DNA of 64,000 nucleotides, taken from the NCBI RefSeq assembly GCF_023887685.1, contig NZ_JAMWMR010000021.1:1-64000 (forward strand), given 5' to 3'. Positions 15,514-25,368 of the stretch are shown in pieces. Source of the DNA: Streptomyces macrolidinus. Lineage in GTDB: Bacteria; Actinomycetota; Actinomycetes; Streptomycetales; Streptomycetaceae. Made by a program: the position numbers and the translations under genes. Under the pieces are notes generated by a model. The model was given only the letters and a program-made list of their open reading frames with translations, did not search any database and was not told the origin of the DNA. How positions within the stretch are numbered: the stretch's first letter is position 1; every line of letters starts with the position of its first letter.

Positions 15514-16503
15514 ATGACCTTGAGTGCTACGGCTACGGCAGTCCGGAAAGCCCACCGCGGAACGCACCACACCGCGCTCCCCGACGTCACGACGGGGAGT
15601 ACGCCGGCCGATCCGGCTCTGCCCGTCGACAGGACGCTGGTACACCGGGCCCATCCGCGCGATGTCCTGCCCACTCGTCTGACGCAGCACAGCGACACGC
15701 GCTTCAGCGTCTCCGCGCGCTGGCCGCGCGAACACGCCCTCTACCTCACACCGGACGGCCGCTACACCGCCTCGCTCGTCCTGGAGACGATCCGTCAGAC
15801 CACGCTCCTCGTCTCGCACGCCGGACTCGGAGTGCCCCAGGGGCATCAGTTCGTGATGTGGGAGCTGTGCCACCGGCTCGAGCCCGACTGGCTCCCGGCC
15901 CGCTCCGCCGAGCCCACGTCGCTGACCCTGGAGGTGGAGGTCACCGAGGTCAGACGACGGGCGAGCGTGCCGGCGAGCGCCACGATGGAGATGGTCCTGA
16001 TGTCGGAGGACCGCACCGTCGGCAGCGGCTCCATCCGGTTCAACGTCACGTCGCCCGCCGCCTATACGCGCATACGCGGGCAGTTGCCGACCACCTCTTC
16101 CCTTGCCTCGCACGCCGTACTGCCCACCCCGGTGGACCCGAAGACCGTGCACCGCGGCCGAACCTGCGATGTGGTTCTCACCCCCGAAGGCGCCCCGGAC
16201 ACTTGGCAGTTGCGCACCGATCTGTCCAATGAACTCTTCTTCGACCGGCCCAACGATCATGTGCCGGCGATGGTTCTCGTCGAGGCCGCCCAGCAGGCCG
16301 CCCATCTGAGCACGGCGACCGGGCGGTTCAGCCCGCAGGCCTCCGAGATGAACTTCGGCCGTTACGTCGAACTCGGCACGCCCTGCCGTATCGAGGCCCA
16401 CCCCGGCATCGCCGACGACGGCACGGCCCGCGTCGAGGTGACGGGTCATCAGGACGGGCAGCTCGCGTTCACCATCCGCTTCGAGCAGCCCGTCGCCCGC
16501 TAG
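15514..16503 (+). CDS. AfsA/ScbA-type gamma-butyrolactone biosynthesis protein
   Basis: 329 residues with the two tandem hotdog-like AfsA repeats. The first (LVHRAHPRDVLPT...VLETIRQTTLLVSHAGLGVP) and second (VHRGRTCDVVLTP...MVLVEAAQQAAHLST) both carry the E-x-x-[RA]-Q signature helix. Family members join dihydroxyacetone phosphate with a beta-ketoacyl thioester to form the signalling precursor. ATG 15514 fits the family start, with agaaagaag upstream. It is divergent from its receptor. Production of its own signal inside the cluster implies population-dependent control of the metabolite. Confidence 0.9.
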   Translation: MTLSATATAVRKAHRGTHHTALPDVTTGSTPADPALPVDRTLVHRAHPRDVLPTRLTQHSDTRFSVSARWPREHALYLTPDGRYTASLVLETIRQTTLLVSHAGLGVPQGHQFVMWELCHRLEPDWLPARSAEPTSLTLEVEVTEVRRRASVPASATMEMVLMSEDRTVGSGSIRFNVTSPAAYTRIRGQLPTTSSLASHAVLPTPVDPKTVHRGRTCDVVLTPEGAPDTWQLRTDLSNELFFDRPNDHVPAMVLVEAAQQAAHLSTATGRFSPQASEMNFGRYVELGTPCRIEAHPGIADDGTARVEVTGHQDGQLAFTIRFEQPVAR

Positions 16504-17111
16504 GGCCTGTCTGGAGTTGCCCTAGGGCACACGGCCCCCAGGGCCCGCGGCGCACGCCGCGCGTATCACCCGGGAGGACGCCCGGCGCAGCCGCTCCTCT
16601 CTCTCCCCCACGCGAGCCGTCTACCGACAGCCGGTGTGAACGCACCCCACGCCTCCGGTGCCTCACCACCGCGCGACGCCTCGCGTTCACCCGCCCGACC
16701 GTCCGTCGTGCGACGCTCATCGGGACGTTCCTTCGTGATCCGAGGTCTGCGGCACAGCCCGCCGTCCGTGTCCGCCGCTCTTCCCGGCAGGACCCGCCCG
16801 GTGTGTGAACGGCGTTCTCCGCTTCCGCCGTCGCTTCCCGCAGGCCGTCGGCCGAATCCCGTCGTGCCGCGGCACGGTACGGCACCGAACGGGCACATAC
16901 ACCGTCCCTCATGGCAGACCCCGGAGAGGAGGAGGACGTACGGCCGGCCTCGCGGTCCACGCGAGGAGACACGCGCCCCGGCCCGTGTCCACCGCCTCCC
17001 GGCCGAACGCCCGTCACTGTCATGCGCCGTGCCCTCCCCTCGCGTCCGCCCTTCCAGGGCTCAACCTTCTTGCCTGCAGGACTACTTGGCCGGTCGGTGA
17101 GTACGTCACGG
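16504..17111. other. Gene-free convergent intergenic region
   Basis: About 600 bases between the convergent AfsA and SDR genes. Open frames exist on both strands, but all are arginine/proline/serine-rich and lack family features or ribosome sites. A short agggc/gccct inverted repeat directly after the AfsA stop may act as a terminator. I see nothing else here. Confidence 0.6.
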
Positions 17112-17876
17112 TCAACGCACCGTCCAGCCGCCGTCCACCGGCATGGTGGCCCCGACCACGAACGAGGCCCGGTCGCTGCACAGCCAGGCCGCCGCCTCGG
17201 CGACCTCCTCGGGGTCCGCGATATGCGGCAGCGGAGCCGCGTTCAGCAGCAACTCCCGGGCGCCGGGCTCCTCTTGGAGCCAGGTGTCGATCATCTCGCT
17301 GTGCGTGGAACCGGGCGCGATCGCGTTGATACGGATGCCCTGTGCCGCGTACTCCACGGCCGCGGCCTTGGTCAGCCCGAGGACGGCGTGCTTGGAGGCG
17401 ACGTAGGGGGCGGCGACCGGGGTGGCCACCAGCCCGGCGGTGCTGCTGGTGTTCACGATCGCGCCGCCGTGCGCGAGCATCACGCGGATCTGATGGCGCA
17501 TGCAGTTCCACACTCCGCGCACGTTCGTGTCCATGATCGTGTCGTACAGCTCGTCCGGCATGACATGCAACGGAGTGCGCGTCGCTCCGACGCCCGCGTT
17601 GTTGAAGGCGACATCCAGCCCGCCGAATCGGCTGAGCGTCCGCTCCACGGCTGCCGCCACCTCGCCGCTGCGCGCGACATCGGCGGTCACGTAGTCGACG
17701 TCGTGTCCCCGGCCCCGCAACTCCGCGGCCAGACAGGCCAGTCGGTCCTCACGCCGGGACACCAGCATGACCGCGGCACCTTCGCGACAGAACACCCGTG
17801 CGGCGGCGGCCCCGATGCCACTGCTCGCACCTGTGACAAAGGCAGATTTGCCTGCAAGAAGGCCCTGTTGCGTCAT
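17112..17876 (-). CDS. Short-chain dehydrogenase/reductase
   Basis: 254 residues, a complete classical SDR: FVTGASSGIGAAAA cofactor motif, an Arg-rich NADP-type loop (VSRREDR), NNAGVGA, catalytic Ser (NTSSTAG) and YVASK with Tyr and Lys, and the C-terminal GATMPVDGGW. Its neighbours are the AfsA gene and a divergent NAD-dependent epimerase-like gene, so it may reduce the butyrolactone precursor, or it may act on the cluster product. The sequence alone cannot decide. Confidence 0.85.
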   Translation of the reverse strand: MTQQGLLAGKSAFVTGASSGIGAAAARVFCREGAAVMLVSRREDRLACLAAELRGRGHDVDYVTADVARSGEVAAAVERTLSRFGGLDVAFNNAGVGATRTPLHVMPDELYDTIMDTNVRGVWNCMRHQIRVMLAHGGAIVNTSSTAGLVATPVAAPYVASKHAVLGLTKAAAVEYAAQGIRINAIAPGSTHSEMIDTWLQEEPGARELLLNAAPLPHIADPEEVAEAAAWLCSDRASFVVGATMPVDGGWTVR

Positions 17877-18091
17877 GATCTCACGCTATCGGAGGAGGGC
17901 CTTCCACTATCGCTTCGGCAAACACTTGGCCTGATCCACTTCCTCCCCGTCCGACCCCGGCACCACCGGTGCCCTTCGACGGCCTGCCGTCCGCCGCGTC
18001 GACTCGACGCGCGCGGCCGAATTCCGGCGCTCCACGCGCCTCGTACGGCCTGAACCGTCCACACCCGCACGCGGCTGAAAGGGACGAGAAC

Positions 18092-19081
18092 ATGGCAGGA
18101 CAACGCATTCTGATCACGGGCGGCACCGGATTCATCGGTGCCCGGGTGGCTGCCCTCCTCGCCTCCATGCACCCGCATCCCAGCGCGCCGCAGATCCGCC
18201 TGCTGGTCCACCGCACCCCGCCGCGACTGCCCGGCACCGGTCAAGTGGAGGTGCGCCGCGGCACGCTGTGCGACCTCGCCTCCCTGCGCGGCCTGTGCGA
18301 CGGGGTCGACACCGTGGTGCATCTGGCCTCGCAGATCGGGGGCAGTACGGAGCAGTGCCGCGCGGTCAACGACACCGGGACGCGCGCGCTGCTCGCGGAG
18401 ACGGAGCGGGCCGGGGTCTCCCGGATCATCAAGCTGGGAACCACGGCCGTCTACCAGGACGGCCGTCATCTGGGCACCCCCGAGGGCCAGTTGGCCGTCG
18501 GCCCGGTCTCGCCGACGAGCGTCAGCCGGCTCGCAGGCGAGGAACAGGTGCTGGCGGCGGGCGGTCTGGTGCTGCGTCCCCATCTGGTCTACGGGGCCGG
18601 TGACCAGTGGGTGGTGCCCTCGATGGTGCGGTTCATGCGGGTCCTGCCGCACTGGGTGGACGGCGGCAGGGCGCTGATGTCGGTCATCGGCGCCGACGAC
18701 CTGGCCTGGGTGATCGCCCGCCTGGCGTTGACGCGACTGCTGCCGCGCGGTGAGGTGTTGCACGCCGGGCGCCCCAAACCGGTCAGCGGACACGACCTGT
18801 TCGCGGCGGCGGCCCGTGCCGTGGGCCTGCCGCTGCCCTCCGGCGAGATATCGCAGGAGCAGGCGCGCTCCTGGCCCGGTGCGTGCGAGGATCCGCACTG
18901 GCAGCGGCGGCTGTCTCTGCTCACGGTCGACCACTGGTACGACACCTCCCGGCTGTGGGGGTTGATGGGACAGGCTCCCGGCCGGAGCTTCGCCGAGGAC
19001 TTCGCCTTGAGCGGGTCCTGGTACCGCTCCTGTCTCGCAGGGCGGCGGCATGACGCACCGGTCGCCGCTGCGGTCCGGTGA
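18092..19081 (+). CDS. NAD-dependent epimerase/dehydratase-family reductase
   Basis: 329 residues, extended SDR. The N-terminal ILITGGTGFIGARVAAL is the nucleotide-binding motif. Downstream, the usual YxxxK is poorly kept (SPTSVSRLAGEEQVL replaces the Tyr-Lys motif), so activity may differ from sugar epimerases. Butyrolactone loci often carry such a gene (ScbB-like), and a signal-molecule role is possible. ATG 18092 has GAAAGGGA upstream. It diverges from the SDR gene across 215 bases and is convergent with the oxidase at 19107. Confidence 0.75.
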   Translation: MAGQRILITGGTGFIGARVAALLASMHPHPSAPQIRLLVHRTPPRLPGTGQVEVRRGTLCDLASLRGLCDGVDTVVHLASQIGGSTEQCRAVNDTGTRALLAETERAGVSRIIKLGTTAVYQDGRHLGTPEGQLAVGPVSPTSVSRLAGEEQVLAAGGLVLRPHLVYGAGDQWVVPSMVRFMRVLPHWVDGGRALMSVIGADDLAWVIARLALTRLLPRGEVLHAGRPKPVSGHDLFAAAARAVGLPLPSGEISQEQARSWPGACEDPHWQRRLSLLTVDHWYDTSRLWGLMGQAPGRSFAEDFALSGSWYRSCLAGRRHDAPVAAAVR

Positions 19082-19106
19082 CCCGTTCCTCGACACGACG
19101 CTCCAC

Positions 19107-20378
19107 TCAGGGCCTCTCGTACCCGTCCCGCCGGACCCGGGCCTCCGGCCGGCCGGGGCGGGGGCCCGGTACGAGGCCGAGGCTGTACGCGTTGCGCGGG
19201 GCGCCGCCCAGGAGATGGGCTCCGGCGGACTGCACGACCTGGTCCTGAGCCATGACGTGCTGGCACATGACGTTGAGATCGCGCAGTTGACGGTCGAGAA
19301 CCGACGGCCGGTAGACGGCGGCCGTGGCCACGAGGTCGAACAGCGTGGCCACCACCGAGCGGGCCGTACGGAAGGCGTTGACCCGGGCCAGCACGGTGGC
19401 CACCCGCTGGTCGGGGCTCAGCTCATGCCCCGCCTCCAGGCTGTCCCACTGCTCGCGCAGACTGCCGTAGACGGCGTAGCGGGCGGCGGCCAGGTCCATC
19501 TCCGCCTGGGCGATGACGGTCTGCACCCGGTAGTCCTCGGTCCACGGTGTGCCGGTGGCGCGGTCGATGCGCGTCGTGGCCAGGTGCCGCACATGGTCCA
19601 GGGCGGCGCGCGCCACGCCCAGCGGCACGCCCGGCATGTTCCGCAGGACCGCGTCAGGGGCGGCTGCGGCTCCGGTGACCCGTGGGGCGGCGAAGCTGAA
19701 GGTGAACTCCTCGGGCACGTACAGGTTCTGCGTCCGGTAGTCGCGGCTGCCCGAACCGGCCAACCCCGTGGCGTACCAGGTGTCCTGGAGTTCGAAGTCG
19801 GTCACGGGCGCGATGACGACCCGCCAGTTGCCCGGTGTGCCGGGCGGGCCCGGTTCGGGTGCGCCGTCGCGGGTGACCAGGACGCCGCCGACGACCCAGG
19901 TGCAGTGGGTGATGCCGCTGCCGAAGTGCCACTGCCCGGAGACCCGGTAGCCACCGGGCACCCGCTCGGCGCGCCCCATCGGCATGATGGCTCCGGCGGT
20001 GACGGCGTCGGGGTCGGCGAGCAGTCGTCGGGCGGTGTCCTCGGCGAGGTAGCCGGCGTAGATCGCGGTGTCCATGCCGATCATGGCGCACCAGGCGGCG
20101 GAGGCGTCACCGGCGGCGAGGGCCTCGATGGCCTCCGTCTGCTGCACGGCGTCGAGTTCGGGCCCGCCGAACTCCTTGGGCACGGCCATACGGAACACGC
20201 CGGTGCCGCGCAGCAGTTCCACCACGTCGGCGGGCAACTGCCGGTGCTCCTCGATGTCTTCGGCGCGCTCGCGCAGGCGTGGGGCGACGGCGCGGGCTCG
20301 CGCGAGGATCTCCTCGGCGGTCAGGTCGGGTACGTCAACCGCCGTGTCAGTCAGCCCTGTCGGGCGCGGCGCGCTCAT
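19107..20378 (-). CDS. Acyl-CoA-dehydrogenase-fold flavoprotein (group D monooxygenase-like)
   Basis: About 423 residues. The N-terminal helical domain (LPADVVELLRGTGVFRMAVPKEFGG) and middle beta domain (VSGQWHFGSGITHCTW) resemble the HpaB/HsaA-like branch of the acyl-CoA dehydrogenase superfamily, which uses reduced flavin to hydroxylate aromatic or carrier-bound substrates; the catalytic Glu of true dehydrogenases is not evident. The start at 20378 overlaps the stop of the upstream VAO-type oxidase by four bases (ATGA), so the two enzymes are made together and probably act in sequence. A flavin reductase partner was not seen in the window. Confidence 0.75.
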   Translation of the reverse strand: MSAPRPTGLTDTAVDVPDLTAEEILARARAVAPRLRERAEDIEEHRQLPADVVELLRGTGVFRMAVPKEFGGPELDAVQQTEAIEALAAGDASAAWCAMIGMDTAIYAGYLAEDTARRLLADPDAVTAGAIMPMGRAERVPGGYRVSGQWHFGSGITHCTWVVGGVLVTRDGAPEPGPPGTPGNWRVVIAPVTDFELQDTWYATGLAGSGSRDYRTQNLYVPEEFTFSFAAPRVTGAAAAPDAVLRNMPGVPLGVARAALDHVRHLATTRIDRATGTPWTEDYRVQTVIAQAEMDLAAARYAVYGSLREQWDSLEAGHELSPDQRVATVLARVNAFRTARSVVATLFDLVATAAVYRPSVLDRQLRDLNVMCQHVMAQDQVVQSAGAHLLGGAPRNAYSLGLVPGPRPGRPEARVRRDGYERP

Positions 20379-21892
20379 GCGTAGCGCCCCGGAGCGATGA
20401 CCTGCTGCGGGTCGAGGAGGTCCTTCAGGCGCTGGGCGAGGGCCCGTTCGCCGGTTCCGGCGGTCAGTCGGCCCGCCCATCCGGTGTGCTCGACGTCGAG
20501 GCGGTAGGGGATGAACCCCTCGGCCGTGAAGAGGGTGTAGAGCCGGTTCAGGGCCCGGTGGGCGTTCGCGGTGGCGTGTTCGTCCTCGCGGGCGAACCGC
20601 ATCGTGACGACGCAGTCGACGACGTCCGCGTTCAGCGCGTTGAGCGTGGCCCCGCAGCGGATTCCGGTCTCGGCGAGGACCTGTTCGAGCAGTTCGCCGA
20701 CCCGGGCGAGCGCGGGCCCGGTGAAGGGCACGAGGGGAAGGAAGAGGAGGATGCCGCCTTCCTTGTCCAGCGTCCCGGCCGAGTGGCCGGTCTTGGTCTC
20801 GAACAGGGTGTCCGTGGGGTCCGGGTCACCCGCGTAGGCGCGCTCCACCTGTACGGCGATGTCGTGGTGGGGGGTGTCCGGGTCGGTCGCGTCGCTGTCG
20901 GACACCTCGGTGAACAGGCCCGAGCGTGTGGCCTCGGCGGTGACGACGCCGGTCAGTGCCTGGACCGCCTCAGGGGTTCCGTCGACGCACACATGGACCA
21001 GACACCGGCCGGGCGGGCTGCCGTAGGCGCGGGCGGCGGCCTCGTTGTAGATCTTCACGACGCCGCTGGTCAGTCCCTGGGCGACCCAGCGGCGTACCGC
21101 GGCGGTCGCCGCCTCCGTGCGGTCGGGTGTGAAGTTCAGCCGGACCACGCGCAGTGCCTCCGGCCGGGGCAGCAGCCGGACCGTCGCGGCCGTCACCACG
21201 CCGAGGTCGGACTGGACGAAGAGCTGCACCAGCGACGGGCCGAGTCCATGGGCGTAGACGGGGGTGGGGCGGTCGGGCTCGGGCCACCAGCCCACCCGTA
21301 CCGACTCGCCGTCCGGCAGGACCACTTCGAGGCCCATCAGATCCTCCACCCGCTGGTGACGCAGTCCCACACCGCGGTCCAGGGCGTTGCCCACGACGCT
21401 GGTGTGGGCGGAGGACGCGGTGAGGTTCACCATCCGCTCGGTGCCTTCGAGGAGCGTGGCGAGACGCGCCTGGGTGACGCCCGGTTCGAGGACGGCCCAG
21501 CCCTGGGCGACGTCGATGTCCCGGATGCGGTCGAGGCCGGACAGGTCGAGGACGACCGCGCCGTCGCGGGCGGGTTCGCGGGAGCCGAGGCCCCAGTTGG
21601 CGCCGGTGCCGTAGGCGTGCAAGGAGGCGGCGATGCCGCTGTCGGCGAACAGTTCGACGATGCCGCGTACGTCGTCGGCGGTGCGGGGGCGGACGACGGC
21701 GCGCACCGCGCGCGAGCGGTAGCGGCCGGTGTTGGGGCCGAGCGGGGTGATCGGGACGTGGGTCGTCTCCTCGACCGGCAGGCTCACCCGGTCACCGCCC
21801 ACCATCTGCCCGATACGTGCCAGCACGGTCCAGAAGTCGATGCCGACGCCGGTCTGGCGCTGGGGGGTGCCGGTTGCGGGGAAGAGGGTCAT
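20375..21892 (-). CDS. FAD-linked oxidase of the VAO/4-cresol dehydrogenase type
   Basis: 505 residues. The N-terminal FAD_binding_4 domain includes RAVVRPRTADDVRGIVE and GTGANWGLGS; SSAHTSVVGNALDRGVGLRH and the C-terminal cap ending LLDPQQVIAPGRY resemble vanillyl alcohol oxidase and p-cresol methylhydroxylase. That family oxidises para-substituted phenols through quinone-methide intermediates, which fits a cluster with an aromatic acid pathway. ATG 21892 is the start nearest the conserved region. An ARE-like palindrome lies about 67-92 bases upstream, shared with the divergent AfsR-like gene. Confidence 0.82.
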   Translation of the reverse strand: MTLFPATGTPQRQTGVGIDFWTVLARIGQMVGGDRVSLPVEETTHVPITPLGPNTGRYRSRAVRAVVRPRTADDVRGIVELFADSGIAASLHAYGTGANWGLGSREPARDGAVVLDLSGLDRIRDIDVAQGWAVLEPGVTQARLATLLEGTERMVNLTASSAHTSVVGNALDRGVGLRHQRVEDLMGLEVVLPDGESVRVGWWPEPDRPTPVYAHGLGPSLVQLFVQSDLGVVTAATVRLLPRPEALRVVRLNFTPDRTEAATAAVRRWVAQGLTSGVVKIYNEAAARAYGSPPGRCLVHVCVDGTPEAVQALTGVVTAEATRSGLFTEVSDSDATDPDTPHHDIAVQVERAYAGDPDPTDTLFETKTGHSAGTLDKEGGILLFLPLVPFTGPALARVGELLEQVLAETGIRCGATLNALNADVVDCVVTMRFAREDEHATANAHRALNRLYTLFTAEGFIPYRLDVEHTGWAGRLTAGTGERALAQRLKDLLDPQQVIAPGRYA

Positions 21893-21958
21893 GGGACAGA
21901 CCTCCGGCGTTCCTTGGGCCCGGTGCACGGGGCGGGGCGGGTGAAGGACACCGCCATG

Positions 21959-21984
21959 TTAGAAAACCGGGCTGCCGGTATGTT
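21959..21984. promoter_or_regulatory. ARE-like palindrome between VAO-type and AfsR-like genes
   Basis: Reads ttagaaaacc gggctgcc ggtatgttg, with half-sites related to AAACC/GGTATGTT. It lies between the divergent VAO-type oxidase (start 21892) and the AfsR-like activator (start near 22160), so the receptor could control both. Confidence 0.55.
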
Positions 21985-22159
21985 GTCATGAACGCGCACG
22001 TCCCTTGTCGGGTTCGCGCATCCGCGAGTCGTCCGGGCGCAGGTACGTTCGCGAGCGTGCGCGCATTTTGCATGCGACCGCGGACCACGCCCCTACGCTG
22101 CGATGAGCCGCGTGGCGGTGCGCAGGACCTCGGGCGAGGCAGTGACGATGGGGGATCGC

Positions 22160-25100
22160 GTGAGTGGGGATGTTCGCTTCGCCGTCTTGGGCTCCTTGGA
22201 GGTCACGGTCGGCGACATCTGGCTGAAGCTGGGCGGGCCCGTGCCCACCCGGGTCCTCACCACGCTGCTGCTGGAGCCGGGCCGCATGGTCCCGGTCTCC
22301 CGGCTCGTGGAGGCGGTCTGGGACGACAGCCCGCCGCGCACGGCCGAGCACCAGGTACGCAAGGCCATCGCCGATCTGCGCCAGCGCATCCCCGACGGCG
22401 GTGCCCTGCTCGTCACCGAGGGGCCGGGATACCGCCTGGCCGTGGACCCCGAGAACCTGGACCTCAGTCGGTTCTCGCTACGTCTGCGCCAGGCGCGCGA
22501 GGCGCAGGAGAGCGGTCGTACGGCCGAGGCGGCGGACCTGCTGCGGGCCGCGCTCGCGCTGTGGCGCGGCCCGGTCCTGGGCGGCAGCGGCGGTTCGGTG
22601 ATCGCCGCCGCCTCCGCCGTGTTGGAGGAGCGACGATTGGCGGCGGTGGAGCAACTGGTCGAACTCCGGCTGGCACTCGGGGAGTCGGGCGAGTTGCTCG
22701 GCGATCTGCGGCAGCTCATCGCGGAGCACCCGCTGTGGGAGACCCTGCGCGGCCATCTGATGGTCGCGCTGTACCGGTCGGGGCGGCAGGCCGAGGCCCT
22801 GGAGGAGTTCCGCACGGTGCGGGACCTCCTGGTCGAGGAGCTGGGCATCGATCCCAGCCCCCGACTGACCAGCTTGTACGAGGGGATTCTGCGTGACAGC
22901 CCCGAACTGGCCGCGGTGGCACCGGCCGTACGGGAGCAGAGGGAGGCCGCCCCTGCCGAGCAGCCGCCGGCGACGGCTCCGCAGAGCGTGACCGCGCCGT
23001 GCACGCTGCCGCACGATCTGACCGACTTCGCGGGCCGGGACCGGGAGTTGCGCCGCCTGCTGGAGCTGGCCGAGCCGCCCGAGGGCGATGCCGTACGGAT
23101 CGTGGCGATCGACGGCATGGGCGGCAGCGGCAAGACCGCCCTGGCCGTCCGTGCCGCCCACCGCCTCGCCGACCGCTACCCGGACGGGCAGCTCTACGCC
23201 GATCTGCGCGGCTTCACCCCCGGCGAGCGGCCCCGCAGGCCGGCCGCGGTCCTCGGCGCGCTGCTGCGCACCCTGGGCGTACCGAGCGAGCGGATCCCCG
23301 ACGACGCCGACGGGCGGGTCGAGTTGTGGCGCGCCACGCTGGCCGGGCGCCGACTGCTGCTCGTCCTGGACAACGCCCTGGACGCCGCGCAGGTCCGGCC
23401 GCTGATCCCGGCGTCGGCGGGCTGCCTGGTCCTGGTGGCGAGTCGGAACCGTCTGGCGGGTCTTGACGGCGCCGACTGGCTGTCGCTCGGGACGATGTCG
23501 CCGTCGGACAGCCTTGAACTGATCCGCGCGGCCCTCGGTGCGGAGCGCGCGGCGGCCGAGCCTCGGGCCGTGGCGGAGTTGAGCGCGCTGTGCGGTCGGC
23601 TGCCGCTCGCCCTGCGCGTGGCCACCGCCCGGCTGTGCAGCAGGCCGCGCTGGACCGTGCGGTACCTGGTCGAGCGACTGGACGACGAGGCCCGGCGGCT
23701 GGACGAGTTGACGTCCGGGGACCACAGTGTGGAGGCGACGCTGCGTCTGTCGTACCAGGCGCTGGACGACGAACAGCGGGCCGCCTTCCGGCTGTTGGGC
23801 CTGCATCCCGGTGCGGAGACCGACGCCCTCGCGGCGGCGGCGCTGCTCGGTGTCCGGCCGCGCGAGGCCGAGGACCTGCTGGAGCACCTGCTGGACATGC
23901 ATCTGGTCGAGCAGTACGAGATCGGCCGGTACGCGTTCCACGACCTGGTGCGCAGCTTCGCCCGGCGGTTGCTCGGGCAGCAACGGCGGGAGGAGCGGGC
24001 GGCGTTCGGGCGGCTGCTCGACTACTGCCTGGCGGTGACGGAGAGCGCCTGCCGCACGCTGTATCCGGGGCGGGCCCGGATCGGTGAACGCTCCAGCACC
24101 GCGACGGCGTTCCAGTTGCCCCGGCTCAAGGACGCGGTCCGGGCGGAGGAGTTCTTCGACCGGGAGCACGTCATGCTGCTCGCCGCCGTCGAGCGCGCGG
24201 AGCGGGAGGGCTTCCACCACCATGCCGTCCATCTCGCCCGCAACCTCGTCTTCCATCTGAACTCCCGCAGTTACCTGGCGGAGTACCTCCACGCCGCGGG
24301 TGTCGCGGTCGCCGCGGCCCGCAGACTGGACGAGCCGCGCACGCTGTGTCTGAGTCTGACGAACCTGTCGGCCGTGCTGTGGAAGCTCGGCCGGTTCCGG
24401 GAGGGGATCGCCGCCGTGTCCGAGGCACTTGAGCTGACGCGGCGCCACGGCGAGCGGGGCCAGGAGTCGATCTGTCTCGACCAACTGGGGCTGCTGCACA
24501 GTTGCCTTGGCCATCTCGGCATGGCGGAGCGCTACTTGGAGCAGGCCGTCGCCCTGCACGAGGAGCTGCCCGACGGCCGCCAGCGGTCCTACGCGTGGTG
24601 CAATCTGAGCACCGTGTACGCCTGGTTCGGGCGGTACGAGGACGCGGCGGCGGCGGCCGAACGTGCCGCGCTGCTGTGCCAGGGCTCCGAGGCGCGCGGC
24701 GAGGAGATCATCGCCCTGACCGATCTGGCGACGGCCCGGCTCGGCATGGGGCAGCCCGCCGCGGCGCTCGTTCCCCTGGAGCGGGCACTGGAGTTGGGCG
24801 ACGAGTCCCGTATGCCGGAGAACCTCGCCCTCACCCTGGCGCTCGCCGCCGAGGCGAGTGAGGGGGTCGGCGCGGTGGAGCGGGCGACGCAGTACGCGGC
24901 CGAGTCCCTGCGGATGATCCGCTCCAAGGGCACCGCGACGCGCAACGCCACCGTGGAGAACGTCCTCGGCCGCTTCCACCGCAGGCGCGGCGACTACCCG
25001 AGGGCGCTGGCCCTGCACACGAGCGCGCACGGCCACGCGGTCGCCGTCGACTACCGCATGGAGATCGCGCGCGCCCTGAACGAGATGGCCGAAGTACTGG

Positions 25101-25201
25101 AAGGCATGGGCGACTTCCGGCAGTCCGGGGTCCATCGGCAGCGGGCCTACGACCTCTTCAAGGAGATGGGGGTTCCGATGAACGCGTCGCTGATGGTCTG
25201 A
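22160..25201 (+). CDS. AfsR-like SARP regulator with NB-ARC and TPR domains
   Basis: About 1013 residues. Residues 1-250 form the SARP DNA-binding and activation domains (VRFAVLGSLEVTVGD, EHQVRKAIADLRQRI, LGIDPSPRLTSLYEGIL). The NB-ARC domain follows with Walker A DGMGGSGKTALA and Walker B RLLLVLDNAL. The last 350 residues are helical TPR repeats (SLTNLSAVLWKLGRF, NLSTVYAWFGRYEDA). This is the full AfsR architecture. GTG 22160, just after GGGGGA, is preferred; ATG 22148 and 22103 are alternatives. It probably activates the adjacent assembly genes under butyrolactone control. Downstream to the P450 lies only the MITE-like element. Confidence 0.9.
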   Translation: MSGDVRFAVLGSLEVTVGDIWLKLGGPVPTRVLTTLLLEPGRMVPVSRLVEAVWDDSPPRTAEHQVRKAIADLRQRIPDGGALLVTEGPGYRLAVDPENLDLSRFSLRLRQAREAQESGRTAEAADLLRAALALWRGPVLGGSGGSVIAAASAVLEERRLAAVEQLVELRLALGESGELLGDLRQLIAEHPLWETLRGHLMVALYRSGRQAEALEEFRTVRDLLVEELGIDPSPRLTSLYEGILRDSPELAAVAPAVREQREAAPAEQPPATAPQSVTAPCTLPHDLTDFAGRDRELRRLLELAEPPEGDAVRIVAIDGMGGSGKTALAVRAAHRLADRYPDGQLYADLRGFTPGERPRRPAAVLGALLRTLGVPSERIPDDADGRVELWRATLAGRRLLLVLDNALDAAQVRPLIPASAGCLVLVASRNRLAGLDGADWLSLGTMSPSDSLELIRAALGAERAAAEPRAVAELSALCGRLPLALRVATARLCSRPRWTVRYLVERLDDEARRLDELTSGDHSVEATLRLSYQALDDEQRAAFRLLGLHPGAETDALAAAALLGVRPREAEDLLEHLLDMHLVEQYEIGRYAFHDLVRSFARRLLGQQRREERAAFGRLLDYCLAVTESACRTLYPGRARIGERSSTATAFQLPRLKDAVRAEEFFDREHVMLLAAVERAEREGFHHHAVHLARNLVFHLNSRSYLAEYLHAAGVAVAAARRLDEPRTLCLSLTNLSAVLWKLGRFREGIAAVSEALELTRRHGERGQESICLDQLGLLHSCLGHLGMAERYLEQAVALHEELPDGRQRSYAWCNLSTVYAWFGRYEDAAAAAERAALLCQGSEARGEEIIALTDLATARLGMGQPAAALVPLERALELGDESRMPENLALTLALAAEASEGVGAVERATQYAAESLRMIRSKGTATRNATVENVLGRFHRRRGDYPRALALHTSAHGHAVAVDYRMEIARALNEMAEVLEGMGDFRQSGVHRQRAYDLFKEMGVPMNASLMV

Positions 25202-25368
25202 CGGGTTCCGCACGGGTCGGGCCCGGTCAGGGGACGTGGACGGCGGGGCCGGTCCCGTTGGCCAGGGTCCGCTGGGCGGCCGAGGGGTGTGCCGGACGTG
25301 CCAGGTGCGTCGGCGCGGCGGCACCGAACCCCACGGCGACCGCCAGGCCGACCGTTCCGACGACCGAG

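Noticed and set aside
20279..21991. A long plus-strand protein opposite the VAO-type gene
   Set aside because: Gly/Val/Arg-rich antisense translation with no family features, typical of high-GC genomes.
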